Of a stretch of DNA of 44,133 bases, positions 24,516 through 32,018 are shown piece by piece. The notes below the pieces were generated by a model. That model was not told the DNA's origin, ran no database searches, and worked only from the letters and a program-made list of their open reading frames with translations. This DNA comes from CAZYPU01 sp964649665 (GTDB lineage: Bacteria; Omnitrophota; Gorgyraeia; JABMRN01; RBG-13-46-9), in the NCBI GenBank assembly GCA_964649665.1, contig CAZYPU010000005.1, forward strand, positions 1 through 44,133, written 5' to 3'. Made by a program: the position numbers and the translations under genes. Every line of letters starts with the position of its first letter. Positions within the stretch are counted from its first letter, which is position 1.

Positions 24516-25238
24516 ATGAAGAAAACATTCTTTGGGAGGGCCGCTTTCGGGCTGGTCATTTTTCTCATTTTCGCTTCCGCGCTTTTAGTGCTTCTTCGGG
24601 AAAGACTTCCTTTCGGAGACTTCTTCAGCAGGAAAAGGATCGACATAGGCGCCGTCATAAGGTATTTCCCATTTTCGAAAGAAAATTCCCTTAAAGAGTG
24701 GGAAGAGAAAATACTGAAAGGGAAGGTTGTTTACGTTATAGAAAAGGGAGGCGCGCTTTCCTACGTCAGGGCAAAAAGCGAGAATACGGCGTCAGCCCTG
24801 TATTACAAAATAAAGCTTGATGTAAAAAAGAGCCCCGTGATAAGCTGGAAGTGGCGCGTCGATAAATTTCCCGGGCGGGGCCTTCCGGAGACAATAGAAG
24901 GTAAAAAAGAGGAAGATTTCGCGGCCCGCGTCTATGTTATTTTTCCTGCCGCTTTCTTTACCAACTCAAAATGTATAGAGTACATATGGGCGGAAAGCCT
25001 TCCGACGGGGACGTGCGGTGAGAGCGGGTATTCGAAAAATATAAAGGTTTTGGTGCTTGAGAGCGGAAAGTCGGATGCCTGGCGCCCGGAAGAAAGAGAT
25101 ATAGTCGCCGATTACGTGAAATTATACGGGGAGGAACCGAAACTTAACATCGGCGCCATATCATTCATGACAGATGCGGATTCCACGGGAACTTACGCCG
25201 ACGCCGTTTACGACGAAATAGAGATAGGTTACAAATGA
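24516..25238 (+). CDS. DUF3047-family membrane-anchored protein
   Basis: This 240-residue protein has an N-terminal membrane helix (about 9-26) with a positive N-tail, so the rest lies outside the cytoplasm. The domain from about 60 shows the DUF3047 pattern: VISWKWRVDKFP (about 110), then an acidic KKEEDFAARVYVIFP (about 131). Later come a WRPEERDIVADY block and a closing GISFMTDADSTG-like segment (here IGAISFMTDADST). DUF3047 has no assigned biochemical function. The stop overlaps the HAMP protein gene as ATGA, so the two are probably made together. Confidence 0.85.
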   Translation: MKKTFFGRAAFGLVIFLIFASALLVLLRERLPFGDFFSRKRIDIGAVIRYFPFSKENSLKEWEEKILKGKVVYVIEKGGALSYVRAKSENTASALYYKIKLDVKKSPVISWKWRVDKFPGRGLPETIEGKKEEDFAARVYVIFPAAFFTNSKCIEYIWAESLPTGTCGESGYSKNIKVLVLESGKSDAWRPEERDIVADYVKLYGEEPKLNIGAISFMTDADSTGTYADAVYDEIEIGYK

Positions 25239-25648
25239 GAATAAGATTTATCACGAAAAACCCCCTCCAGACCAAATACCTTGCGCTGATCTTTGTTTCC
25301 ATACTACTTCCCGTATTTATCGTGGGCGGATGCCTTTATTACCTGCTATTTCAGATTATGGCCGAACAGCTGGCCATACCGGAGTCCATTGCCTACAACC
25401 TGTTCCCCGTAGTGGAAAGGATCAATTTTCTGCTTTTAGTTGGCGTGCCGCCCATAGTAATTCTCCTTTTTATATGGGGCGCGGTTTTGAGCCACAAAAT
25501 GATAGGGCCGCTTGAGCGTCTCGAAAACGACTTAAAGAAAATTTCAGAAGGCGATTATTCTATGCGCCTCAGGATAAGAAAAGACGACGACCTGCGGCCC
25601 ATAGCCGACGTGATAAACAGGATCATCGACAAACTGGAGAGGAAATAA
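25235..25648 (+). CDS. HAMP-domain membrane protein without output domain
   Basis: This 137-residue protein has two membrane helices (about 17-40 and 65-85) with a short outside loop. A HAMP domain follows (about 86-137: MIGPLERLENDLKKISEGDYSMRLRIR, then DDLRPIADVINRIIDKLER). It stops at the end of HAMP; no kinase, methyl-accepting or cyclase domain is present, and no second half follows downstream. HAMP domains normally carry signals from outside to a cytoplasmic enzyme. Here the signal would have to pass to a separate partner, or the protein is structural. Its coupling to the DUF3047 gene suggests a two-protein envelope unit. Confidence 0.85.
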   Translation: MRIRFITKNPLQTKYLALIFVSILLPVFIVGGCLYYLLFQIMAEQLAIPESIAYNLFPVVERINFLLLVGVPPIVILLFIWGAVLSHKMIGPLERLENDLKKISEGDYSMRLRIRKDDDLRPIADVINRIIDKLERK

Positions 25649-25663
25649 CATAACTTAATCAAG

Positions 25664-26482
25664 ATGAGCAAGATTCATTCTACCGCCATAGTTGACAGGC
25701 ATGCCGAAATAGATCGAACCGTCGAAATAGGCCCTTACGCCATTATTGAAGACGGCGTTGTGATAGACAAAAACGTAAAGATCTACGCCCACGCCTATAT
25801 TGCAAGCGGTACCAAAATAGGCGAGGGGACCGAGGTTCACATGGGAGCGGTCCTCGGCCACCTTCCGCAGGACCTTGCCTTTGAAGGCAAAAAGACCTAT
25901 CTTCGTATCGGCAAAAAAAATATTATAAGAGAATATGTAACGGTTCACAGGGGTACCAAAGAGGGCACAGCTACCGAAATAGGAAACGAAAATTTTCTTA
26001 TGGCGTTCTCTCACGTCGGGCACAACTGCGTCCTTGGAGACAATGTCATCCTGGCTAACGGAGCGCTTCTCGGCGGCTATATTAATGTGGAATCCCAGGT
26101 GTTCATATCCGGAAACGTCGTCGTGCACCAATTCTGCAGAATAGGACGCCTGGCGATCGTAGGGGGATTTTCGGGAGTAAACAAGGATGTTCCTCCTTTC
26201 ATGGCGGTAAGGGGCCCTTCGGTAGTCTGGTCGATAAATCTTGTCGGCTTAAGAAGGGCGGGCTTTAAGCACGGCGTCATAAATGAAATAAAAGACGCGT
26301 TCAGGCTGCTTTACAAATCCGGCCTGAATACAAAACAGGCGATAGGAGAAATGGAAAAGAAAAATCCCGGCGAGGAAATAAAATACCTCGTGGAATTCGT
26401 AAAAAATTCCAAACGCGGCATATGTAAATACAGGTGGGCCTCGGACGACAAGGATTTCTTTGAACATGAAAAAGGGGGTTAA
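25664..26482 (+). CDS. lpxA: UDP-N-acetylglucosamine acyltransferase LpxA
   Basis: LpxA performs the first step of lipid A synthesis, moving a hydroxyacyl chain from ACP to UDP-GlcNAc. The 272-residue protein begins with left-handed beta-helix hexapeptide repeats (IHSTAIVDRHAEIDRTVEIG). It has the active-site stretch AFSHVGHNCVLGD with the likely catalytic base H120. It ends in the helical C-terminal domain (about 195-272; GLRRAGFKHGVINEIKDAFRLLY). Its presence implies lipopolysaccharide. The other lpx genes are not in the window. It stands 15 bases after the HAMP gene. Confidence 0.95.
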   Translation: MSKIHSTAIVDRHAEIDRTVEIGPYAIIEDGVVIDKNVKIYAHAYIASGTKIGEGTEVHMGAVLGHLPQDLAFEGKKTYLRIGKKNIIREYVTVHRGTKEGTATEIGNENFLMAFSHVGHNCVLGDNVILANGALLGGYINVESQVFISGNVVVHQFCRIGRLAIVGGFSGVNKDVPPFMAVRGPSVVWSINLVGLRRAGFKHGVINEIKDAFRLLYKSGLNTKQAIGEMEKKNPGEEIKYLVEFVKNSKRGICKYRWASDDKDFFEHEKGG

Positions 26483-26483
26483 T

Positions 26484-26831
26484 ATGACGGTGAAGAAAAA
26501 GGATATTCAGAAGGATTTCGCGAAGTTTCTGGATCAGACCAAGGACGGTTTCAGTAGGTTCGGGAAGGACCTCGGCGCTTTAGTCAAAAAGAGTGAAAAA
26601 GAAATTGTCAAAGTTTCTAAGGCGGGAAAAATACAATTCGATATTATGAATTTAGCGATGCAGAAAGAAAAGCTCTATTACGATATCGGCAAGAAAGTCG
26701 CCGCAATAAAAGCGAAAAAGAAACTGGATATCCCGGAGCTGGCCCCGCACTGGATAAGGCTGCGCAAGATACAGTCGGGCACGAGAACAAAAAAGAAGGC
26801 ACTGTCGGGTTTTGGGAAAAAGAATAAATAA
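26484..26831 (+). CDS. Unknown lysine-rich 115-residue protein
   Basis: I chose the ATG at 26484, one base after the lpxA stop, because a strong ribosome site (aaaaaggggg) precedes it. A start at 26460 would read through lpxA's end. The protein is about one quarter Lys or Arg and looks helical throughout. Residues 5-60 resemble a coiled coil (IQKDFAKFLDQTKDGFSRFG, VKKSEKEIVKVSKAG), followed by KEKLYYDIGKKVAAIKAKKK and a PELAPHWIRLRKIQ segment. It has no membrane helix. I cannot name a family. The close link to lpxA suggests an envelope or membrane-associated role, unproven. Confidence 0.75.
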   Translation: MTVKKKDIQKDFAKFLDQTKDGFSRFGKDLGALVKKSEKEIVKVSKAGKIQFDIMNLAMQKEKLYYDIGKKVAAIKAKKKLDIPELAPHWIRLRKIQSGTRTKKKALSGFGKKNK

Positions 26832-26836
26832 AAAGC

Positions 26837-27931
26837 ATGCCTAAATGCCCCGAAGAGGCCGCCAGGTATAACAAAATAAGAGTTCGTTTAAGGCTGGCGG
26901 GAATAGTTTTTACGCTTCTCTTTCTTGTGCTTTTTCAAATCTTTCTCGCATCCCGCTTAAAAACGCTGGCATTCAGCTTTATCGCGAATTTTTACCTCGC
27001 ATTTACGGTGTTCCTTGTTATATTCAGCCTCCTTAATTATGCCTTTGAATTTCCGCTTCACTTTTATTCGGGATTCATTTTAGAACGCAAATTCCGTCTT
27101 TCCAACATGAGTATTTTTGCGTGGCTTACCGATGATATTAAGAAGGGGATTTTATCCCTTGTGATATTCATTCTGTTCATACAGGCACTATACTTTTTTT
27201 TGAGAAATTTTTCCGCCTGGTGGATCTGGATAGCGGTTTTTTATCTTCTTGCCACGATTATTCTCGCTAAGATTGCGCCGCTCGTTGTAATACCGCTGTT
27301 TTTCAAGTATTACCCGGTAGGCGATGAGCTTAAAAAAAGGATAATAGATCTTTCCGGAAAATGCGGGATAAGGGTCCTCGATGTCTACAAGATAGATTTT
27401 AGCCGAAAAACCAACAAGCTTAACGCGGCAGTGGTAGGCATGGGCGCCACGCGCAGGGTGCTTCTCGCCGATAACCTCATCGAGAATTTTACTGACGACG
27501 AAATAGCGGGTGTCCTGGCGCATGAATTCGGCCACCACAAAATGTTTCATACCTGGAAGATACTCGCTTTCAGCGCGCTTTCCACGTTCGCTTCTTTCTT
27601 CGCGCTATACCTGGTTTCCTCACCGGTGGCCGCCTCACTCGGGGCGGAACACATCTACGACATGAAGGTATTCCCGGCGTTTATGCTGGTTCTTTTTCTG
27701 GTGACATTCGCGCTGGGACCGCTTCAGAATGGTTTCTCGCGGCACCTTGAGCGAAACGCTGATCTTTTCGCTCTTAGGACGATACAAAACCGCGATGTTT
27801 TTATATCACTTATGAGAAAACTCGCCGAACGGAACCTCGCCGAACGGAACCCCTCAAAACTCGTGAAACTCCTTTTCTACGACCACCCCCCGATCTCCGA
27901 GCGGATCAAAATGGCGGAGAAGTTCGAGTAA
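26837..27931 (+). CDS. M48-family membrane metalloprotease (Ste24/CAAX-protease-like)
   Basis: This 364-residue zinc peptidase has the Ste24-type layout: several hydrophobic helices in the first 160 residues, then the catalytic motif AHEFGHHKMFH (H229, E230, H233), two more helices, and the third ligand E305 in HLERNADLFA. A conserved VYKIDFSRKTNKLNAAVVG stretch precedes the active site, as is typical for M48A. In bacteria such proteins take part in membrane protein quality control. No prenylated substrate is implied. It begins 5 bases after the preceding gene. Confidence 0.92.
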   Translation: MPKCPEEAARYNKIRVRLRLAGIVFTLLFLVLFQIFLASRLKTLAFSFIANFYLAFTVFLVIFSLLNYAFEFPLHFYSGFILERKFRLSNMSIFAWLTDDIKKGILSLVIFILFIQALYFFLRNFSAWWIWIAVFYLLATIILAKIAPLVVIPLFFKYYPVGDELKKRIIDLSGKCGIRVLDVYKIDFSRKTNKLNAAVVGMGATRRVLLADNLIENFTDDEIAGVLAHEFGHHKMFHTWKILAFSALSTFASFFALYLVSSPVAASLGAEHIYDMKVFPAFMLVLFLVTFALGPLQNGFSRHLERNADLFALRTIQNRDVFISLMRKLAERNLAERNPSKLVKLLFYDHPPISERIKMAEKFE

Positions 27932-27932
27932 T

Positions 27933-28172
27933 TAGCGAAGAGGGAAGCCTATATCCCGGCCACTGAAGATTTTTCCTTCACTTCGTTCAGGATCGCCTTT
28001 TATCTCAATTTTTAAAGGGGGCGGTTGAACTCGCCTCACACCGACAGGTGTGGGCTCAGACAACAACCGCCCTTTTTGTATCAAAAATTGTTACAAAGGA
28101 AACCTCTAAAAATCTCGATAAAAGTCTAAAATCTTCTTTATGTGGCCGGGATATAGGCTTCCTTCTTCGCTA
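27933..28172. mobile_element. 240-bp MITE-like element with 31-bp terminal inverted repeats
   Basis: The ends 27933-27963 and 28142-28172 are inverted repeats matching at 30 of 31 bases (tagcgaag...cggccac). Both outer ends carry TA, which fits a TA target duplication as made by Tc1/mariner or IS630-type transposases. The middle also folds back: aattttt...gggggcggttg at about 28009-28027 pairs with caaccgccctttttg...caaaaatt at about 28065-28088, and cacacc with ggtgtg at the tip. No reading frame of useful size lies inside. It sits between the protease stop and the riboflavin promoter. Confidence 0.8.
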
Positions 28173-28195
28173 CTTACCGGGCAATCTTTTTCTTC

Positions 28196-28224
28196 TTGAC
28201 ACGCCTGCGCCGGTGAGTTAAAAT
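28196..28224 (+). promoter_or_regulatory. Promoter of the riboflavin operon
   Basis: TTGACA at 28196-28201 and TAAAAT at 28219-28224 are spaced by exactly 17 bases. Transcription would start at about 28231, right at the first base of the FMN riboswitch. The promoter begins 23 bases after the end of the MITE-like element. Confidence 0.85.
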
Positions 28225-28231
28225 ACACGCA

Positions 28232-28355
28232 TATCTTCGGGGTGAGGCGCAAGTCCTCAACCGGTAGTGATAGCCTACGGGTTCCGTGCTGAAAGGCACG
28301 GCGCAGATCCGGTGAAATTCCGGGGCCGACCGTACAGTCGGGATGGGAGAAGATA
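28232..28355 (+). promoter_or_regulatory. FMN riboswitch (RFN element)
   Basis: The 124-base aptamer is closed by tatctt/aagata (28232-28237 with 28350-28355). It carries the hallmark strings of the RFN element: aaccggtagtgatagcc near 28259, gatccggtgaaattccgggg (about 28305-28324), and gccgac...cagtcgggatggga. FMN binding should favour the downstream terminator and switch off ribBA and the rest of the operon. Confidence 0.96.
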
Positions 28356-28395
28356 AACGCGGACTACGAGAGTAGAGAAGATCGCAAGATAGCAT

Positions 28396-28428
28396 GAACC
28401 CCGAAGAAATTCGGGGTTCGTTTTTTTT
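28396..28428 (+). terminator. Riboswitch-controlled intrinsic terminator
   Basis: A perfect 10-bp stem gaaccccgaa/ttcggggttc with a gaaa tetraloop is followed by a G and eight T residues (28421-28428). It lies 40 bases after the FMN aptamer and 29 bases before ribBA, the normal place for the expression platform of a transcription-terminating riboswitch. Confidence 0.92.
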
Positions 28429-28457
28429 GATGGGGCCATAAGAGGAATACTGGCAAG

Positions 28458-29657
28458 ATGAAGCTCAACAATATAAGCGAAGTCGTAGAAGATTTAAAAA
28501 ATGGCAGGATCGTCGTTGTCATCGACGACGCCTCTCGTGAAAACGAGGGTGACCTTATTATAGCCGCCTCCAGGGTAACCCCCTCGGCGATAAACTTCAT
28601 GGCCAAGTTCGGCAGGGGACTTATCTGCGTTCCCATGGAGCGAAGCGGCCTCGAGCGGCTAAACCTGAATCCAATGTCAAGCGAGTTAAAAGACCCTTAT
28701 CGGACCGCCTGGGCCATCTCGGTAGACGCGAGAAGCGGTATCACAACCGGCATATCGGCGCACGACAGGGCGCGTACGATAAAACTTCTTTCCGCGAAAA
28801 CCAGCCGCTCCGGGGATTTTATAAAGCCCGGCCACATCTTTCCACTTTGCGCCAAAGAAGGCGGGGTCCTTGTAAGGGCCGGACATACGGAAGCGTGCAT
28901 TGATTTACTGAAAATAGCCGGACTCCCGGCCGCGGGCGCGATATGCGAGATCATGAACGAAGACGGGACAATGGCGAGGACGCCGGAGCTTCTGGAGTTT
29001 GCCGGAAAGCACGGCCTGAAGATCTGCACGATAGAGAAATTAATTCACCACAGGCGGAAATGCGAAAAACTGATTGAGCGCATTTCCGAAGCAACCCTGC
29101 CGTCGAAGTACGGGAAGTTCAGGGCCGTTACCTACAGGTCAAAAGTTACCGATGATTGTCATATAGCCCTTGTAAAGGGTGAAGTGGGGAAAGGTACCGT
29201 CATTGTAAGGGTTCATTCGCAGTGTTTAACGGGCGACGTATTCCATTCCTCGAGATGCGATTGCGGAAAGCAGCTCGAGAAAGGATTGAATATAATTTCA
29301 AGAGCAGGGAAAGGCGTTTTGCTTTATTTGCGGCAGGAAGGCAGGGGTATAGGCCTCGGCAATAAAATGAAGGCCTATGAACTTCAGGATAAGGGGCTTG
29401 ATACGGTTGAAGCGAATGAATACCTCGGATTCAAGCCGGATCTACGAGACTATGGTATAGGGGCGCAGATTCTGGCCGATCTCGGACTTAAGAAGATAAA
29501 GCTGCTTACGAATAATCCGCAAAAAATCGTGGGACTTGACGGATACGGGCTAAAAATTCTGGAACGGATACCTTTAGAGATAAAACCGAACGGAATAAAT
29601 AAAAAATATTTAAAAACAAAGAAAGAAAAGTTAGGGCATGTATTGAAACATGCATAG
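28458..29657 (+). CDS. ribBA: Bifunctional DHBP synthase / GTP cyclohydrolase II
   Basis: This 399-residue fusion supplies both starting branches of riboflavin synthesis. Residues 1 to about 200 are DHBP synthase, which converts ribulose 5-phosphate to dihydroxybutanone phosphate. They show VVIDDASRENEGDLIIAA, RAGHTEACIDLLKIAGL and CEIMNEDG. Residues about 205-399 are GTP cyclohydrolase II: RVHSQCLTGDVF, the zinc cysteines in SSRCDCGKQ, then LRQEGRGIGLGNKMKAYELQ and TNNPQKIVGL. It is the first gene behind the FMN riboswitch and terminator. Confidence 0.97.
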   Translation: MKLNNISEVVEDLKNGRIVVVIDDASRENEGDLIIAASRVTPSAINFMAKFGRGLICVPMERSGLERLNLNPMSSELKDPYRTAWAISVDARSGITTGISAHDRARTIKLLSAKTSRSGDFIKPGHIFPLCAKEGGVLVRAGHTEACIDLLKIAGLPAAGAICEIMNEDGTMARTPELLEFAGKHGLKICTIEKLIHHRRKCEKLIERISEATLPSKYGKFRAVTYRSKVTDDCHIALVKGEVGKGTVIVRVHSQCLTGDVFHSSRCDCGKQLEKGLNIISRAGKGVLLYLRQEGRGIGLGNKMKAYELQDKGLDTVEANEYLGFKPDLRDYGIGAQILADLGLKKIKLLTNNPQKIVGLDGYGLKILERIPLEIKPNGINKKYLKTKKEKLGHVLKHA

Positions 29658-29759
29658 CCGCGCTCGCCGGAGTTTATCCCAAGCGACAACGAAAGGCGCG
29701 GGGAATACGCGATGGATACCACACGCGTAAGTGTGTGAAGGAACAAGAAGGAGGAGAAT

Positions 29760-30224
29760 GTGAAAGTGATGAAAGGTGATTTGAACGCGAAGGGTTTAAG
29801 TTTCGGTATAGTCGTTTCAAGATTCAACGAGTTCATATCGGTCAAGCTTCTCGACGGTGCCGAGGATGAGCTTATCCGGCACGGTGCGGACGAAAAGGAT
29901 ATCTCGGTTCTCTGGGTGCCGGGCTCGTTTGAAATTCCGGCGGTCGCCGCACGGCTGGTCAAGTCAAAGAAATACGACGCGATAATCTCCCTCGGCGCGG
30001 TTATAAGAGGCGAGACGCCCCATTTTAATTATATAACCAGCGAAGTGGCCAAGGGCGTAGCGCATGTCGCGTTAACCGGGAATGTCCCGTGCATATTCGG
30101 GGTTATTACCGCGGACACCCTTGAGCAGGCGATAGAACGCGCGGGAACAAAAAGCGGAAATAAAGGCCGGGACGCCGCGCTTTCGGCTATCGAGATGGTG
30201 AACCTTTACAGGAAAGTAAAATAA
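29760..30224 (+). CDS. ribH: Lumazine synthase (riboflavin synthase beta)
   Basis: RibH condenses dihydroxybutanone phosphate with the pyrimidine intermediate to give dimethyl-ribityllumazine. The 154-residue protein has SRFNEFISVKLLDGA, WVPGSFEIP (about 58-66), and GAVIRGETPHFNYI with the catalytic His (about 89). It ends with GNKGRDAALSAIEM. I chose the GTG at 29760 because AGGAGG (29749-29754) lies 5 bases before it; an in-frame ATG at 29769 is too far from that site. About 100 bases separate it from ribBA and hold only a weak hairpin. Confidence 0.96.
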   Translation: MKVMKGDLNAKGLSFGIVVSRFNEFISVKLLDGAEDELIRHGADEKDISVLWVPGSFEIPAVAARLVKSKKYDAIISLGAVIRGETPHFNYITSEVAKGVAHVALTGNVPCIFGVITADTLEQAIERAGTKSGNKGRDAALSAIEMVNLYRKVK

Positions 30225-30225
30225 G

Positions 30226-30645
30226 ATGCGTAACAGGACAAAGGCGCGTGAATGCGCCCTGAAGATACTGTATGCCGTTGACGTAAGGAAAGATCCGCCG
30301 CTTGAGTGCGCGGGCGCCTTCTGGGAAAACCACTCATCTCTAAAAGGGGAAATCAAGGAATTTTCCGCGTTTTTGGTAGACGGCGTCTCGAAAAACAACG
30401 GCCCCATAGATTCGACGATCTCCAAATACGCCACAAACTGGCAGATTCAAAGAATGCCGATAATCGACAGAAACATACTGAGGATCGCTACTTTCGAGCT
30501 TTTGTTTGCGGAAGGCATACCGCCGAAGGTTTCCATAAACGAAGCCATCGAAATGGCAAAGAGGTACGGCGACAAGGATTCCGGTAAATTCGTAAACGGC
30601 GTCCTCGACAAGATAAATAAAACCGAAAAGAGGGCCGCTCTGTGA
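30226..30645 (+). CDS. nusB: Transcription antitermination factor NusB
   Basis: NusB acts with NusE (S10) in antitermination of rRNA operons. The 139-residue all-helical protein starts with TKARECALKILYAVDV, and its second half has NWQIQRMPIIDRNILRIATFELLF and PPKVSINEAIEMAKRYGDKDSGKFVNGVLDK in sequence, the most conserved parts of the family. It starts one base after the ribH stop. The ribH-nusB pair is common in bacteria. The next gene starts inside its stop (GTGA). Confidence 0.95.
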   Translation: MRNRTKARECALKILYAVDVRKDPPLECAGAFWENHSSLKGEIKEFSAFLVDGVSKNNGPIDSTISKYATNWQIQRMPIIDRNILRIATFELLFAEGIPPKVSINEAIEMAKRYGDKDSGKFVNGVLDKINKTEKRAAL

Positions 30646-31505
30646 ACCCAGTCGACCCCGCTCAGGAGCCATACGCGGATCTCCACGTGCATACCGACTT
30701 CTCCGACGGAACTTTCTCGCCCGAAAAAGTTGTAGATACCGCCGCGGAAAAAGGGCTCTCCTGTATTGCTATCTGTGACCATGATTGCATTGACGCGATA
30801 GGGCCTTCGATGAAACGCGCCCGGGAAATCTCGATCGAAATCGTACCGGGAGTGGAATTGACGGTAATAAAGGACGGAAAGGAAATCCACATTCTGGGAT
30901 ACTTTATCTCCTGGAAAGAAAAGTGGTTTCGGGAAATACTGAGGGGAATACAAAGGGGGAGGATCGAACGCCTTGATAAAATGCTGGCGAAGCTGGAAAA
31001 GTTCGGCGTAAATCTAAAAAAGGACCGGGTAATCGAGATAGCCGGCGGCAAGGGTTCGGTCGGCAGGCTGCATCTGGCGCGGGCCCTTCTGGAAGCGAAG
31101 GCGGTCCCGTCGATCCAGGCGGCTTTCAACAAATACATAGGTGATTTCAGGCCATGCTACGTGGAAGACGTCGGCTTCCGGGCGGAAGAGGCGCTTGAGG
31201 TTATATCGCGGGCAAATGGAGTGTCGGTTCTAGCCCATCCCCAGACTATCGGCGACGACTCGCTGGTGCGGGAATTTATAAAATTAGGCGTACGCGGAAT
31301 CGAGACCCACCATACGGGTCATTCCTCCTCGCAGAGCGAAAAATACGAAAAAATGGCAAAAGACCACGGCCTCATTATTACGGGTGGTTCCGACTGTCAC
31401 GGCATGGGAAAGGGAAGGGTGCTTCTCGGCAGTGTGAAAGTCCCCTATAGTGTTGTGGAGCAGCTTAAGCAGGAAGCGGCGAGAATAAGATCAGGCGCGG
31501 TATGA
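30642..31505 (+). CDS. PHP-domain phosphatase (nucleoside bisphosphate phosphatase/RNase AM-like)
   Basis: This 287-residue PHP hydrolase has the set of metal motifs ADLHVHTDFSDGTFSP (about 8-23), AICDHDCID (about 42), PGVELT (about 68), and LAHPQ near 199. The ending includes GGSDCHGMGKG (about 248-258). This is the layout of the YciV group, which hydrolyses 3',5'-nucleotide bisphosphates and trims RNA 5' ends. The exact substrate is inferred. It uses a GTG start overlapping the nusB stop by 4 bases and lies inside the riboflavin operon, though it is not a known riboflavin step. Confidence 0.87.
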   Translation: MNPVDPAQEPYADLHVHTDFSDGTFSPEKVVDTAAEKGLSCIAICDHDCIDAIGPSMKRAREISIEIVPGVELTVIKDGKEIHILGYFISWKEKWFREILRGIQRGRIERLDKMLAKLEKFGVNLKKDRVIEIAGGKGSVGRLHLARALLEAKAVPSIQAAFNKYIGDFRPCYVEDVGFRAEEALEVISRANGVSVLAHPQTIGDDSLVREFIKLGVRGIETHHTGHSSSQSEKYEKMAKDHGLIITGGSDCHGMGKGRVLLGSVKVPYSVVEQLKQEAARIRSGAV

Positions 31506-31578
31506 AAGAACGGCCATTCTTAACACGAAAAAATATTAAGGCAGCTGCCATAACGATAAAGAAAAAGAAGAAAGTTAT

Positions 31579-32016
31579 ATGGGAAACATCGAAAGACAGT
31601 TTATGATGCGGGCGATTGAGCTCGCGAAGAAGGCGGAAGGCAAAACGTACCCGAATCCGCTTGTCGGCTGTCTTGTCGTAAAAGACGGGAAAGTCATAAG
31701 CGAAGGATATCACAAAAAAGCGGGCGCTCCTCATGCCGAGGTCCTCGCCTTAAGAAAAGCCGGAAAAAGCGCCAGGCGCGCGGATTTATACATTAATCTC
31801 GAGCCGTGCGCGCATTACGGAAAGACGCCGCCTTGCGTGGATAGCCTTATAAAAAGCGGCGTAAAAAAAGTTTACGTTGCCATGAGGGACCCCAATCCCA
31901 TCGTGAACGGAAAAGGCCTCGATATTCTGCGGAAAAACGGCATTGTGGTAAAAACAGGGCTTTGCGGGAAGGAAGCGAAAAAGATCAACAATGTGTATCT
32001 GGACGCGATAAAATAA
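31579..32016 (+). CDS. ribD: RibD deaminase domain only
   Basis: This protein of 145 residues matches the N-terminal deaminase half of RibD, which deaminates the pyrimidine product of GTP cyclohydrolase II. The zinc site is complete: PHAEVLALRKAG (His and catalytic Glu, about 52) and EPCAHYGKTPPCVDSLIKSG (the two Cys, about 76). RPPDPNPxV-type substrate residues appear as MRDPNPIVNGKG. It ends at NNVYLDAIK, just where the reductase domain of ordinary 360-residue RibD begins. The reductase is not in the window, so a separate gene elsewhere must supply it. The ribosome site is weak. Confidence 0.92.
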   Translation: MGNIERQFMMRAIELAKKAEGKTYPNPLVGCLVVKDGKVISEGYHKKAGAPHAEVLALRKAGKSARRADLYINLEPCAHYGKTPPCVDSLIKSGVKKVYVAMRDPNPIVNGKGLDILRKNGIVVKTGLCGKEAKKINNVYLDAIK

Positions 32017-32018
32017 AT

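Noticed and set aside
29450..29962. Reverse-strand open frame of 170 codons over ribBA and ribH.
   Set aside because: Antisense to two certain genes and Ser/Phe-rich as expected from the complement of Lys/Glu-rich coding sequence.
31962..32018. Earlier start for ribE.
   Set aside because: It lies within ribD; the enzyme's N-terminus is MFTGIIE at 32019.
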